Assembly (NCBI RefSeq): GCF_943373825.1
Contig: NZ_CALSBP010000002.1
Coordinates: 3,399,501 to 3,463,500 of the forward strand
Direction of reading: 5' to 3'
Length of the DNA stretch: 64,000 nt
Source of the DNA: Aquimarina spinulae
Lineage (GTDB): Bacteria > Bacteroidota > Bacteroidia > Flavobacteriales > Flavobacteriaceae
Shown here: positions 52,554-62,418 of the stretch, in pieces
Numbering within the stretch: position 1 is the stretch's first letter
How the letters are laid out: every line of letters starts with the position of its first letter
Program-made: the position numbers and the translations under genes
The notes under the pieces: model-generated
The model's database searches: none
Seen by the model: the letters and a program-made list of their open reading frames with translations, nothing else
Told to the model about the DNA's origin: nothing

Positions 52554-53807
52554 ATGCTAATCTATCTTAGAGTACTTAAGGAAAGCTTTAATTTTGCTAT
52601 TAATGCACTTGTAAACAATAAGTTGCGTACATTTCTTTCGCTATTGGGTGTTACTATTGGGATTTTTTCGATTATAGGTGTTCTTGCTGCGGTAGACTCT
52701 TTAAAACAAGAAATCAAAGGAAGTATAAGCTCTCTAGATAATAGTACAATTTATCTCATGCGTTTTTCTTTTGGCCCTTCTGATATACCACAATGGAAAC
52801 GAGAACAATTTCCTGATGTAACTTTTGAGGAATATCAATATATCAATAGATCAATGCCTGATCTTAAAGCAGCCAGTTTTATTTTGAACGTAGCTCCTGA
52901 AACAATTAAGTACGAAGATAATAGTATAAGTAATGTAGAGATTGCGCCAGTTACTAATGATTATTATGATATTGAAGAATTACAGGTCGTAAAAGGAAGG
53001 TTTTATAATGAGCAAGAATCTGTGGGAGGTGCTCCTGTAATCGTTATAGGGGATGAGATAGCTAATAGCCTGTTTGGTTCTAGTGAACCCATAGGGAAAA
53101 AGGTACGATTATACGGAAGAAAGCTTACTGTAATAGGAGTACTTCAAAAAGAAGGAGCGGGTCTTTTTGGAAATAGTAAAGATACAGCTGTTATTCTTCC
53201 TGTTAATCTGGTTAGAAGGATTTATGGAGATAATAATAAATCATCTTTTCCTGCCATAATTATTAAGCCAGAATCTAATATTGATATCCCAGAATTTATA
53301 GCAGCCTTAAAACAAAAAGTAAGAGCATATAGAGGGTTAAAGCCCGATGAAGGGGATAATTTTTTTGTAAATCAATTACAAGGGTTTACAGATTTTATAG
53401 ATAACATTACTGGTACGATGTCTACTATTGGAGGTTTTATAGGTATGTTTTCACTTCTGGTAGGAGGTTTTGGAATTGCTAATATTATGTTTGTAAGTGT
53501 TAAAGAACGAACGAACTTAATAGGTATACAAAAGGCATTAGGTGCTAAAAAAAGATTTATATTATTTCAGTTTCTGTTTGAAGCAATTATTCTTGCTATT
53601 TTTGGTGGATTAATTGGACTCTTGTTGGTTTGGTTAATTTCGATATTTGCATCGCAGTTTACAGGTGATTTTAAGTTTATACTTTCTAGTTCTAATATGT
53701 TTTGGGGAATGTTTTCTTCTACGATAATAGGTCTGATTGCCGGGATTTTACCTGCATTGTCAGCTTCAAAATTAGATCCTGTAGAAGCAATCAGAACAGG
53801 GATGTAA
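52554..53807 (+). CDS. MacB/FtsX-like ABC transporter permease
   Basis: A 417-residue type VII ABC permease with TM1 near residues 20-45 (NNKLRTFLSLLGVTIGIFSIIGVLA), a large periplasmic MacB-PCD domain (about 50-280) and three C-terminal TM helices in an FtsX domain (IGGFIGMFSLLVGGFGIANIMFVSV, KEIRTGM-type end LDPVEAIRTGM). No ATPase gene is adjacent. Members move lipoproteins, peptides or toxins or transmit mechanical signals; the substrate is unknown here. It is divergent from purH. Confidence 0.92.
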   Translation: MLIYLRVLKESFNFAINALVNNKLRTFLSLLGVTIGIFSIIGVLAAVDSLKQEIKGSISSLDNSTIYLMRFSFGPSDIPQWKREQFPDVTFEEYQYINRSMPDLKAASFILNVAPETIKYEDNSISNVEIAPVTNDYYDIEELQVVKGRFYNEQESVGGAPVIVIGDEIANSLFGSSEPIGKKVRLYGRKLTVIGVLQKEGAGLFGNSKDTAVILPVNLVRRIYGDNNKSSFPAIIIKPESNIDIPEFIAALKQKVRAYRGLKPDEGDNFFVNQLQGFTDFIDNITGTMSTIGGFIGMFSLLVGGFGIANIMFVSVKERTNLIGIQKALGAKKRFILFQFLFEAIILAIFGGLIGLLLVWLISIFASQFTGDFKFILSSSNMFWGMFSSTIIGLIAGILPALSASKLDPVEAIRTGM

Positions 53808-53898
53808 TTCTGTCCTAATCGTTTTGGCGGAAGATTAAAATTTCACATAATTTTTTGAATAAAGTTCGTTCGATATAAAATAAATACTTTTCCTTATT

Positions 53899-54774
53899 TT
53901 ACTTCAGCTTAAATTTTAAAATCACTTCATGCGTTCCATTGGTATAGGTATTTATATCAGATGTAACATGCTCATATGCATAGCCAATGCTTAATAGGTT
54001 TTCTAAAAAACTAGCAGTAAAAAATGCCGTTATACTTTCGTCTAACCGATAATTAGCTCCTAGTTCTATTCGCTCTTTATATACAATTGAAGTGGTAAGG
54101 TCCAAAGATATAGGAGCATTGTTTACGACTTTACCAAGTGCAGAAGGGCGTAATTTAAAATCATTGCTAAGATCAAAATCATATCCAGCACCTAAAAACA
54201 CCTGCAGATCATCGCTAGCTGATACAGGATTTAACCCTTCTTTTTCATACCTGTCATTAGATAGCAACCCGGGAGCAGAAAGTGATATATAGTACTTCTT
54301 GGCTTTTAGATAAAATCCTACACCCACATTTGGATTAAATGTATTTACATTTTGGGTGAATAATGGGTCATCTTCAATACCAACTTCATTAAGATTTATT
54401 TTTAAAAAAGACCCTCCGGCTTTAACCCCGGCATATAGGTTTAACTCTTCAGCAACTTTTATTTTATATGAAAAGTCAGCATAAAGATGTGTTTCATCTA
54501 ACACAAAAACTTTGTCACTTACAGCGGTTAATCCAATACCGATATTTTTGCCTATCGGAGAGTTTATATTAAAGTTAAGAGCTTCTGGACCGTCTTTAAC
54601 TCCAGCCCATTGACTCCTTACTGCAAATATTGCTTCAAGACTACCATTGGTACCTGCATATGCAGGAGTGATTACATTCATGTTATATCTATACATACTA
54701 AAATGAGGGTCTTGTTGGGCGTTACCAGTAAAAGACATGATGATCGTAAAAACTATATATTTTAAATACTTCAT
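53899..54774 (-). CDS. PorP/SprF-family type IX secretion outer-membrane protein
   Basis: A 291-residue outer-membrane barrel of the PorP/SprF family, when started at the ATG at 54774. An upstream extension of the frame lacks a signal sequence, whereas KYLKYIVFTIIMSFTGNAQQ is a good signal peptide. The family hallmark QQDPHFSMYRYNMNVITPAYAG (in two overlapping parts) and the end ILKFKLK fit. SprF-like proteins pair with giant adhesins that carry type B sorting domains, and exactly such a gene lies 71 bp upstream in the same orientation. Confidence 0.92.
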   Translation of the reverse strand: MKYLKYIVFTIIMSFTGNAQQDPHFSMYRYNMNVITPAYAGTNGSLEAIFAVRSQWAGVKDGPEALNFNINSPIGKNIGIGLTAVSDKVFVLDETHLYADFSYKIKVAEELNLYAGVKAGGSFLKINLNEVGIEDDPLFTQNVNTFNPNVGVGFYLKAKKYYISLSAPGLLSNDRYEKEGLNPVSASDDLQVFLGAGYDFDLSNDFKLRPSALGKVVNNAPISLDLTTSIVYKERIELGANYRLDESITAFFTASFLENLLSIGYAYEHVTSDINTYTNGTHEVILKFKLK

Positions 54775-54845
54775 TTTACTTTTATTTTGTTGATTTTGAT
54801 GGAAATAATAACAGTTAGATTCTTTCTTTTTGAAACTATACATGA

Positions 54846-57800
54846 TTAATAGTTTATATAGATCCATCCGATAAGGGGAGGTACTGCTTGACTGCCTGTT
54901 TCGATAATGTAATAATATGCTCCGGCAGGTAATTTACCATTTCCAACTGCTAAACGGCCATTGGAGATTCCGTCCCAATTATTTTGATAATCTTTAGCTT
55001 CAAATACTTTAGTGCCTGATCTGCTAAATAGTTGAATCGTATGATTAGGAAAATCTTCAATTCCTTCTATTACCCAGGTATCATTTATCCCATCTCCATT
55101 AGGAGAAAACCCTTTATCAAACGTAAGCGTTGCTACTGGAATTTCTTGCAGCGTATTAATCGTGAAATTGGGAGAATCTGTAACTCCAACTCCTGGGTTG
55201 CCAGCAATATCGGTTACCCCGGTATTATCCAAAGTGATACTATTTTCTGTATCAGCTATTCCGGTTGTTGGAGTGTATGTAGCTGTAAAAGTGATATTGC
55301 CATCGGTAGAACTTACTGTTGTGAGCGTTCCATTAGGTATTGTTAGATCTGTATTAGTAAAACCAATTACGGCTTCAGAAAAAATAATGGTTATAGTAGC
55401 TGTATTGCCTGTTGTTAATTCGTCATCGCTAATTTCTACAATTGCTGTAGGTGGCATCATATCAATAATAAAATTAGAAGAGTTTGTTGTTCCCGTTCCT
55501 GTATTCCCAGCACTATCAGTGATTCCGGTATTATCAAGAATGATAATGTTAGTGTTATCTTCTACATCGATTGCTGGAGTATAGGTAGCTGTAAAAGTGA
55601 TATTACCATCGGTAGAAGTAACAGCAGATAATGTTCCATTAGGAATTGTTAAATCTGTATTGTCGAACCCAGATGCTGCTTCAGAAAAAGTAACAGTTAT
55701 TGTAGTAGTTTCACCTATTATTACTATAGAATCACTAATGGTTATAGTTGCAGTAGGAGGTATCGCCTTTTTATTTTCGGTATCCGTTGCTACACTTCCT
55801 GTATTTCCGTTTATATCGGTAAGTGTTACGCTTAATGTTATTGTACCGTCGGCTAATCCAGTCAGATCAATTCCTGAAATAATTGCTCCTGCAGAAGCTA
55901 CGGTTCCTGATCCGGTTACATTGGTTCCTCCTCCAGAACTACTAAAGGTGTAATTATAGGTTGCGCCTACTTCTGCACTGCTAAATGTATAACTTACTGC
56001 ATCATCATTCCCGGCATTAATAGGGCTTTGATCTATTGTAACCGAATATCCTGTTGGTACTCCAGTGTCTTTGGTTTCTGTATCGGTTGCTGCACTTCCT
56101 GTATTTCCGTTTACATCGGTAAGTGTTACGCTTAATGTAATGGTTCCGTCGACTAATCCACTAAGATCTATACCAGAGATAGTTGCTCCTACAGAAGCTA
56201 CGGTTCCTGATCCAGTTACATTGGTTCCTCCTCCAGAACTACTAAAGGTATAATTATAGGTTGCGCCTACTTCTGCACTGCTAAATGTATAACTTACTGC
56301 ATTGTCATTCCCGGCATTTATAGGGCTTTGATTTATTGTAACCGAATATCCTGTTGGTGCTCCGGTATCTTTGGTTTCTGTATCAGTTGCAGCACTTCCC
56401 GTATTTCCATTTACATCAGTAAGCGTAACGCTTAATGTAATGGTTCCATCTGCTAGACCACTAAGATCAATACTAGAAATAGTTGCTCCTGCAGAAGCTA
56501 CAGTTCCTGATCCGGTTACTGTTCCTGCTCCTCCTGAAGTACTAAAGGTATAATTATAGGTTGCACCAACTTCTGCACTACTAAATGTGTAACTTACTGC
56601 ATTGTCATTAAGATCACTGATAGGGCTTTGATTTATTGTAACCGAATATCCTGTTGGTGCCACAGTTTCTTTGGTTTCTGTATCTGTTGCAGCACTTCCT
56701 GTATTTCCGTTTACATCTGTGAGCGTTACGCTCAATGTAATGGTTCCGTCGGCTAGTCCGGTCAGGTCTATTCCTGAAATAGTTGCTCCTGCAGAAGCTA
56801 CAGTTCCTGATCCGGTTACATTAGTTCCTCCTCCAGAACTGCTAAAGGTATAATTATAGGTTGCACCTACTTCTGCAGAAGAGAAAGTATAACTTACTGC
56901 ATTATCATTCCCAGCATTGATAGGATTTTGATTTATTGTAACAGAATATCCTGTTGGTGCTCCGGTATCTTTTGTTTCTGTATCTGTTGCTGCACTTCCT
57001 GTATTTCCATTTAGATCGGTAAGTGTTACGCTTAATGTAATGGTTCCGTCGGCTAATCCACTAAGATCTATACCAGAGATAGTTGCTCCTGCAGAAGCCA
57101 CGGTTCCGGTTCCGGTTACTGTTCCTGCTCCTCCAGAGCTACTAAAGGTATAATTATAGGTTGCACCTATTTCTGCAGAAGAGAAAGTATAACTTACCGC
57201 ATCATCATTCCCGGCATTGATAGGACTCTGATTTATTACAACCGAATATCCTGTTGGCGCCACAGTTTCTTTGGTTTCTGTATCGGTTGCTGCACTTCCT
57301 GTATTTCCGTTTACATCGGTAAGTGTTACGCTTAATGTAATGGTTCCGTCGACTAATCCACTAAGATCTATACCAGAGATAGTTGCTCCTGCAGAAGCTA
57401 CGGTTCCTGATCCGGTTACATTGGTTCCTCCTCCAGAACTACTAAAGGTATAATTATAGGTTGCGCCTACTTCTGCACTGCTAAATGTATAACTTACTGC
57501 ATTGTCATTTCCGGCATTGATAGGGCTTTGATTTATTGTAACAGAATATCCTGTTGGAGCTCCGGTATCTTTTGTTTCTGTATCTGTTGCAGCACTTCCT
57601 GTATTTCCATTTAGATCGGTAAGTGTTACGCTAAGCGTAATGGTTCCGTCTCCCAGGCCACTAAGATCTATTCCAGAAATAGTTGCTCCTGCAGAAGCTA
57701 CAGTTCCTGATCCGGTTACATTGGTTCCTCCTCCAGAACTACTAAAGGTATAATTATAGGTTGCACCTACTTCTGCAGAAGAGAAAGTATAACTTACCGC

Positions 57801-60719
57801 ATCATCATTCCCGGCATTTATAGGACTCTGATCTATTGCGACAGAATATCCCGTTGGCGCAACGGTTTCTTTGGTTTCTGTATCTGTTGCAGCACTTCCT
57901 GTATTTCCAGATACATCAGTCAATGTTACGCTAAGCGTAATGGTTCCGTCGGCTAATCCACTAAGGTCTATGCTAGAAATAGTTGCTCCTGCAGAAGCTA
58001 CGGTTCCTGATCCGGTTACATTGGTTCCTCCTCCAGAGCTACTAAAGGTGTAATTATAGGTTGCACCTACTTCTGCAGAAGAGAAAGTATAACTTACTGC
58101 GTTGTCATTCCCGGCATTTATAGGACTCTGGTCTATTGCAACCGAATATCCTGTTGGTGCTATATTATCAACTACAAAATTTTCAGGAGTATTTATTGAT
58201 GAAGTATCGGTTAATGCATTACCTAAAGTATCGGTGATATTCTGCGAGACTACAAACCCTAAAGATACAGTTCCGTTAAGGGCTGCCAAATTACCTCCTG
58301 AAACGGTTACAAAAAAGGTGTTATTTCCCTGATCAGATACATTGGTAATAGTTCCTGTTGTTCCTGAAACAGAAAAATCATCTGTAGTTACATTAGTCAC
58401 AGCTTCATTAAATAAAACTGAAAAAATAAGTGTATCAGCATTTGTTGGTGATGTTGTTGGTGTTTGTCTAGTGATAGATTGTATCCTTGGGGCTGTAGTA
58501 TCTGAGCAGATTTCAAAATTATCAACAGCCAGATACACAAAACTAGATAAAATCTCTATTTCTATTTCATCTATATTAATAATACTAAAATCTGATGATC
58601 CATCTGTAGCAAAATCTACCTGAAAAAACCCATTGTTACCATTTGCTGTTGTAGTAGGAAAGCCTGTTGTTTTGGTAATGGTATAAACTGTTACTCCAGC
58701 TACTTTACCTCGTATTGCTAATGTGCCATCTGCCGTTGGAGTTGTCCCTGCTGTTATAGAAGATACATATAAGTATGTAGTATTAGCTGCAAATAAAGAA
58801 TTATCTGTTGTTTTTATTGAATATGAACCTGCTCCAGTACCATTATTCTCTAAAAATTTATCTGAATTACCAACTCCTGCATTAACTTGATTTTTGACTA
58901 CCAATCCATTGGTGGAAGAGAGCGGTACCCCATTGCTAGTAAAAGTAGATGCTCCATCTGCAAAAGATTCAAAATCTTCTACAAAACAAGCAGATACGGT
59001 ATGATTTTCTCCACTAGTAAAAGCAGGAGGGCCACTGTTCCCCAATGCATCTTCAATATTTGTAGAAGCATTAAGGTCAATACTAATAGTACCCTCGCCA
59101 GAAATATTATTAACAGTAACTGTATAGATATTATTCGATCCAGTTACACCAGCAATATTTCCTGTTGTTCCTGTGGTGTCTACCGAAAAATCATCTGATG
59201 TAACATTGATTACATTTTCATTAAAAGTCACGATAAAATCTACAGAAGTATCTAATGTTGTTGGATTGCCTGATACTACAATGCTTTGTACTTCTGGAGC
59301 AAACGTATCTACAATGCCTTCTTCACAAAACTCGAAATGATCAACCGCAATATATACGAATGCTGATCCAATTACTATTTCTATTTCATCTACATTGGTA
59401 GTGCTATGATCAGCCGCCCCATCTGTAGCAAAATTAAGATTAAAAAACCCATTATCACCATTTGAAGTTGTAGTGGGAAAACCTGTTGTTTTGGTAATGG
59501 TGTAGACAATTGTATTGGCTACTTTGCCATTGATGGTCAATGTGCCATTATTAGTAGGAGTGGTGCCAGCTACTATAGAAGAGAGATATAAATCTATAGT
59601 TTTCATAGTAAATAATTCTCCTCCTGTAGTTTTTATTGAATATGAACCTGCACCACTACCATTATTATCTAAATATTGATCTGATCCACTAGCACCAGCA
59701 TTGTTTAAGAAAAATACATCTAACCCGTTAGTAGAAGTAAAAGGAAGTCCATTACTACTAAAAGTGTTATTTGCAACACTGAAATTTTCAAAATCCTCTT
59801 CGAAACAGGCTGAAACGGTTTGTATTTCTCCTGCAGTAAATGCACTAGCATTACCATTAGTTCCATTTCCATTACCTAAATCATCAATAATATCAGTATT
59901 GCTTTTAAGATCAATGCTGATCGTACCTTCTCCAGAAAGCCCATTTACAGTTATCGTATATGAGGTTCCCGATCCACTAATTGCAGATATATTCCCTGTA
60001 GCACTGGCAGTAGCATCTATTGAAAAATCATCTGTAGTTACATTACTGGCATTTTCATTAAAAGTAACAATAAAATCAACCTGATTAGTTGTTGTAGGTG
60101 GTGTACCGCTTAGTACAATAGTTTGAATAAATGGAGGGTTGGTATCTGCGACTACTGCTTCTGGACCAAATGTGAATTCATCTACAGCAATATAAACGAA
60201 ACTACCTGTTAGTTCAAATTCTAATTCATTAATATTCATTGAGGTGTTGTCTGTCCCTCCTTCTGTTGAGAAATCAATATTAAAAAAACCATTATCTGGT
60301 GAAAATGTAGTGGGTATTCCTGAGTTTTTTACCACAGTAAAAATAGTAGTACTACCTTGTTTACCTCTAATGATTACCCCTCCACTACCTCCAACAGTAG
60401 CACCACTATCTACAGAAAGAAAAATATCAGCATCTCTAGCAGTAAAGTTAGCACCATTTGTAGTTTTGATAGAGTATGTAGTTCCAACTCCAACATTAGA
60501 ATCGTTATCCAAGTATACATTAGAATTGCTTGCACCTGATCCAGGAAAACTTGTTTGGGATCTAAATCCACCTGTTGTTTCAAAAGGTTGGCTGTTGCTG
60601 GTAAACGTAGTCTGGTTATTAGACAGAGACTCAAAAGTCTCTGTGAATTGAGCGTTAGTGTCATGTATTCCCCAAAGTAGGGTAGAGAATACGAAAAAGG
60701 TAAGGTATAATTGTTTCAT
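54846..60719 (-). CDS. giant repeat adhesin with T9SS type B sorting domain
   Basis: A 1957-residue cell-surface protein. A signal peptide (1-24) is followed by three copies of an approximately 165-residue lectin/jelly-roll-like domain (starting FTETFESL, CFEEDFENF, CFVEDFESF; each containing YLDN or FLEN and YSIKTT), each followed by an Ig-like domain (ending at about 300, 575 and 850). Eight 100-residue repeats (about 852-1651, each starting PTGYSV), two further Ig-like domains (PTATITISD, PTAIVEISD) and a C-terminal gliding-motility type B sorting domain (about 1870-1957: FSPNGDGINDTWVIEGIEDF, GAYYYII) complete it. It is exported by the type IX system and probably attached by the SprF protein encoded next door. 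Similar proteins act in adhesion and gliding. Confidence 0.93.
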   Translation of the reverse strand: MKQLYLTFFVFSTLLWGIHDTNAQFTETFESLSNNQTTFTSNSQPFETTGGFRSQTSFPGSGASNSNVYLDNDSNVGVGTTYSIKTTNGANFTARDADIFLSVDSGATVGGSGGVIIRGKQGSTTIFTVVKNSGIPTTFSPDNGFFNIDFSTEGGTDNTSMNINELEFELTGSFVYIAVDEFTFGPEAVVADTNPPFIQTIVLSGTPPTTTNQVDFIVTFNENASNVTTDDFSIDATASATGNISAISGSGTSYTITVNGLSGEGTISIDLKSNTDIIDDLGNGNGTNGNASAFTAGEIQTVSACFEEDFENFSVANNTFSSNGLPFTSTNGLDVFFLNNAGASGSDQYLDNNGSGAGSYSIKTTGGELFTMKTIDLYLSSIVAGTTPTNNGTLTINGKVANTIVYTITKTTGFPTTTSNGDNGFFNLNFATDGAADHSTTNVDEIEIVIGSAFVYIAVDHFEFCEEGIVDTFAPEVQSIVVSGNPTTLDTSVDFIVTFNENVINVTSDDFSVDTTGTTGNIAGVTGSNNIYTVTVNNISGEGTISIDLNASTNIEDALGNSGPPAFTSGENHTVSACFVEDFESFADGASTFTSNGVPLSSTNGLVVKNQVNAGVGNSDKFLENNGTGAGSYSIKTTDNSLFAANTTYLYVSSITAGTTPTADGTLAIRGKVAGVTVYTITKTTGFPTTTANGNNGFFQVDFATDGSSDFSIINIDEIEIEILSSFVYLAVDNFEICSDTTAPRIQSITRQTPTTSPTNADTLIFSVLFNEAVTNVTTDDFSVSGTTGTITNVSDQGNNTFFVTVSGGNLAALNGTVSLGFVVSQNITDTLGNALTDTSSINTPENFVVDNIAPTGYSVAIDQSPINAGNDNAVSYTFSSAEVGATYNYTFSSSGGGTNVTGSGTVASAGATISSIDLSGLADGTITLSVTLTDVSGNTGSAATDTETKETVAPTGYSVAIDQSPINAGNDDAVSYTFSSAEVGATYNYTFSSSGGGTNVTGSGTVASAGATISGIDLSGLGDGTITLSVTLTDLNGNTGSAATDTETKDTGAPTGYSVTINQSPINAGNDNAVSYTFSSAEVGATYNYTFSSSGGGTNVTGSGTVASAGATISGIDLSGLVDGTITLSVTLTDVNGNTGSAATDTETKETVAPTGYSVVINQSPINAGNDDAVSYTFSSAEIGATYNYTFSSSGGAGTVTGTGTVASAGATISGIDLSGLADGTITLSVTLTDLNGNTGSAATDTETKDTGAPTGYSVTINQNPINAGNDNAVSYTFSSAEVGATYNYTFSSSGGGTNVTGSGTVASAGATISGIDLTGLADGTITLSVTLTDVNGNTGSAATDTETKETVAPTGYSVTINQSPISDLNDNAVSYTFSSAEVGATYNYTFSTSGGAGTVTGSGTVASAGATISSIDLSGLADGTITLSVTLTDVNGNTGSAATDTETKDTGAPTGYSVTINQSPINAGNDNAVSYTFSSAEVGATYNYTFSSSGGGTNVTGSGTVASVGATISGIDLSGLVDGTITLSVTLTDVNGNTGSAATDTETKDTGVPTGYSVTIDQSPINAGNDDAVSYTFSSAEVGATYNYTFSSSGGGTNVTGSGTVASAGAIISGIDLTGLADGTITLSVTLTDINGNTGSVATDTENKKAIPPTATITISDSIVIIGETTTITVTFSEAASGFDNTDLTIPNGTLSAVTSTDGNITFTATYTPAIDVEDNTNIIILDNTGITDSAGNTGTGTTNSSNFIIDMMPPTAIVEISDDELTTGNTATITIIFSEAVIGFTNTDLTIPNGTLTTVSSTDGNITFTATYTPTTGIADTENSITLDNTGVTDIAGNPGVGVTDSPNFTINTLQEIPVATLTFDKGFSPNGDGINDTWVIEGIEDFPNHTIQLFSRSGTKVFEAKDYQNNWDGISNGRLAVGNGKLPAGAYYYIIETGSQAVPPLIGWIYINY
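55764..58163 (-). repeat. eight tandem 300-bp coding repeats in the adhesin
   Basis: The period is exactly 300 bp: GAATATCCTGTTGG or close variants recur near 56046, 56346, 56646, 56946, 57246, 57546, 57846 and 58146. The copies are very similar but not identical. Variation is concentrated at the repeat junctions (KETVAP or KDTGAP) and at a GGGTNVTG/GGAGTVTG switch, so the array looks homogenised by recombination. Confidence 0.95.
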
Positions 60720-60745
60720 AATTTTGATTTTAAAAGCACGTTATT

Positions 60746-61753
60746 TTAACTAACTGTGATTTCCCAATTAGGAATATTTTCTATACTATATTTTATTTTA
60801 AATTTGCTCTTGTTTTGCAAGTTATATAGAGAAGTCAAGCAATACGGATTTGTAATTAGCGAGTCTTCATATTGTAGTTGAAAGACATCAAACACTTTGA
60901 TGTAGGTATAAATACAGATATCAGGGGTTTCTTCATAATTTTCCGGAATAGGATACCACTTACTTTCAAAATAATATGAATCTACCACACCTTTATTTTT
61001 ACTTTTGGTAAGAGAAAATAAGGTTTCAACAAATTTTCTTTTTGCATTTTGATTGATAAGATTAGCTACATGGTATGTGTTATTGTATTGGTTAAGAAAT
61101 GGTTCTTTGGAAAAAAAAGAATACCCTAATGTTATACTAATTTCTTCAGGGATTAATATACCTCCTTCGATGAGTTGCGGAGCTAAATTTTGTGTTATAG
61201 CTACTTGTGGTTCTTTGGTTAGCGCATGAAACATTGTTTCTGTGATAATCATATGTAATGATTCATTTTTGCGATATTGGTATTGTGTAGCATCGGCAAC
61301 AATGCAATTAGAAATATAGGTTTCATAACCTAATTCGATAACGATCTGTTTTATTGAATCTATTGAAGCTTGGTTAATATCTAATAAAGTGATATTAATA
61401 TTATCTGGCTCAAAGAGAGAGAGTAAGGGTAATAATAGAGGCGCATATGGTCCACAGCCAGCATAAAGGATATTTAACTCTTCATTTGGGAACTTTTTTT
61501 TGCATTCGATAATGGCATTATAAACCCCTCTTAAAAAAGAAGCGGTCCTTTTATAATCATGGATACAATCTGCAGCATTTTTTTTTGAAATAGCAATTCC
61601 ATTTTTTAGAGAAATATCCCCCTGATTATCTTCCTTCAAAGGAAAACACGTATAAAAATTATAGAGATCCAGAATAGATTCTGCATCCTTTTTTTTGGAC
61701 GAGAATAATAACTTTTGGGTTATGTTGTATATTTTTTTGACTCTTTTTGTCAT
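60746..61753 (-). CDS. class I SAM-dependent methyltransferase-like protein
   Basis: A 335-residue protein with a Rossmann methyltransferase core. The SAM-binding motif is in NILYAGCGPYAPLLLPLL, followed by an acidic motif-II strand (NITLLDINQASIDSIKQIV) and HMIITETMFHAL, which resembles the double-E region of protein arginine methyltransferase-like enzymes. The substrate is unknown. The ATG at 61753 is preferred to a GTG at 61774 because the GTG lies inside a terminator hairpin. The adhesin gene begins 26 bp downstream, so the two are probably co-transcribed and a role in modifying the adhesin or its partners is possible. Confidence 0.78.
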   Translation of the reverse strand: MTKRVKKIYNITQKLLFSSKKKDAESILDLYNFYTCFPLKEDNQGDISLKNGIAISKKNAADCIHDYKRTASFLRGVYNAIIECKKKFPNEELNILYAGCGPYAPLLLPLLSLFEPDNINITLLDINQASIDSIKQIVIELGYETYISNCIVADATQYQYRKNESLHMIITETMFHALTKEPQVAITQNLAPQLIEGGILIPEEISITLGYSFFSKEPFLNQYNNTYHVANLINQNAKRKFVETLFSLTKSKNKGVVDSYYFESKWYPIPENYEETPDICIYTYIKVFDVFQLQYEDSLITNPYCLTSLYNLQNKSKFKIKYSIENIPNWEITVS

Positions 61754-61770
61754 TATAGTTTTTGTGATAT

Positions 61771-61802
61771 GCACAAAGAGGAGGTGCGCTACCTCTTTGT
61801 GC
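61771..61802 (-). terminator. hairpin between tail-collar gene and methyltransferase gene
   Basis: A perfect 11-bp stem, GCACAAAGAGG (61771-61781) with CCTCTTTGTGC (61792-61802). It begins 7 bp after the stop of the tail-collar gene and is followed in the minus direction by A/T-rich sequence. It should reduce read-through into the methyltransferase-adhesin-sprF group. Confidence 0.75.
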
Positions 61803-61808
61803 TTATTT

Positions 61809-62363
61809 TTAATTTCGTGAAGGAAAAATTCCCTGTAAACATATGATGTAGTATATAGATAAAAAGGGCTGCATGTTGTTTACAGCTTGATTTCCTCCTG
61901 TATTTCCTGTTACTACAGAGTTTGCATTTAAAGTTACATCTGGAGATGCTGTATTAAATCCAGCTGTAGCGTTAAAAGATCTTCCTGATCCTGTTCCCGG
62001 AGTTGCAATTGAAGCTCCATTGGTCGCTTCATTTTGAGTAGAATTTCCTGAACTAACTTTTACAGCTCCATTATGATTATGAGAAGGTATTTGGGTAACG
62101 TTTAAAATATTAATGGTTGAACCACCTTTTTGCCCTTCTCTATATGTAGGAAGTCCAGCTCCCGTCCCTGGGTTAATAGGTACGCGTCCTCTTAGATCAG
62201 GTAGACCAAACGAGGTTCTGCCATCACCACCATATGTGGTTCCTAAAATTGAAAATAGAGCCTGGTTAGAATTAATAGCCAGTAGTTGCCCTTCACAAAA
62301 TGCCCAAGTTCTTGGTGCAAAATTACCCGCAAACATGCGAACTTCTCCGATTGTTCCTTCCAT
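61809..62363 (-). CDS. phage tail collar-domain protein, copy 2
   Basis: A 184-residue protein of the tail-collar/microcystin-dependent (MdpB-like) family. Visible are GEVRMFAGNFAPRTWAFCEG, ALFSILGTTYGGDGRTSFGL, PDLRGRVPI, a SHNH motif in QIPSHNHNGAV, and the C-terminal PFLSIYYIICLQG. Such proteins form trimers with a fibre-tip fold and occur in cellular gene clusters without phages. It is nearly identical to the copy at 62419-62973, especially over residues 100-184, so the duplication is recent or gene conversion is active. There is no signal peptide. Confidence 0.9.
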   Translation of the reverse strand: MEGTIGEVRMFAGNFAPRTWAFCEGQLLAINSNQALFSILGTTYGGDGRTSFGLPDLRGRVPINPGTGAGLPTYREGQKGGSTINILNVTQIPSHNHNGAVKVSSGNSTQNEATNGASIATPGTGSGRSFNATAGFNTASPDVTLNANSVVTGNTGGNQAVNNMQPFLSIYYIICLQGIFPSRN

Positions 62364-62418
62364 AAAATATTAGTTTTAAATTTGATACTATTTGTGTTTG
62401 AGTGATACTGTTCTGTTT

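Noticed and set aside
55162..58053. Several plus-strand frames recurring every 300 bp
   Set aside because: They mirror the adhesin repeats in antisense, have no start signals of their own, and repeat only because the coding strand repeats.
55764..58163. Assembly error in the 300-bp repeats
   Set aside because: The eight copies differ at many scattered positions and keep the frame, which a collapsed or falsely expanded assembly would not produce. Copy number itself still needs long reads.
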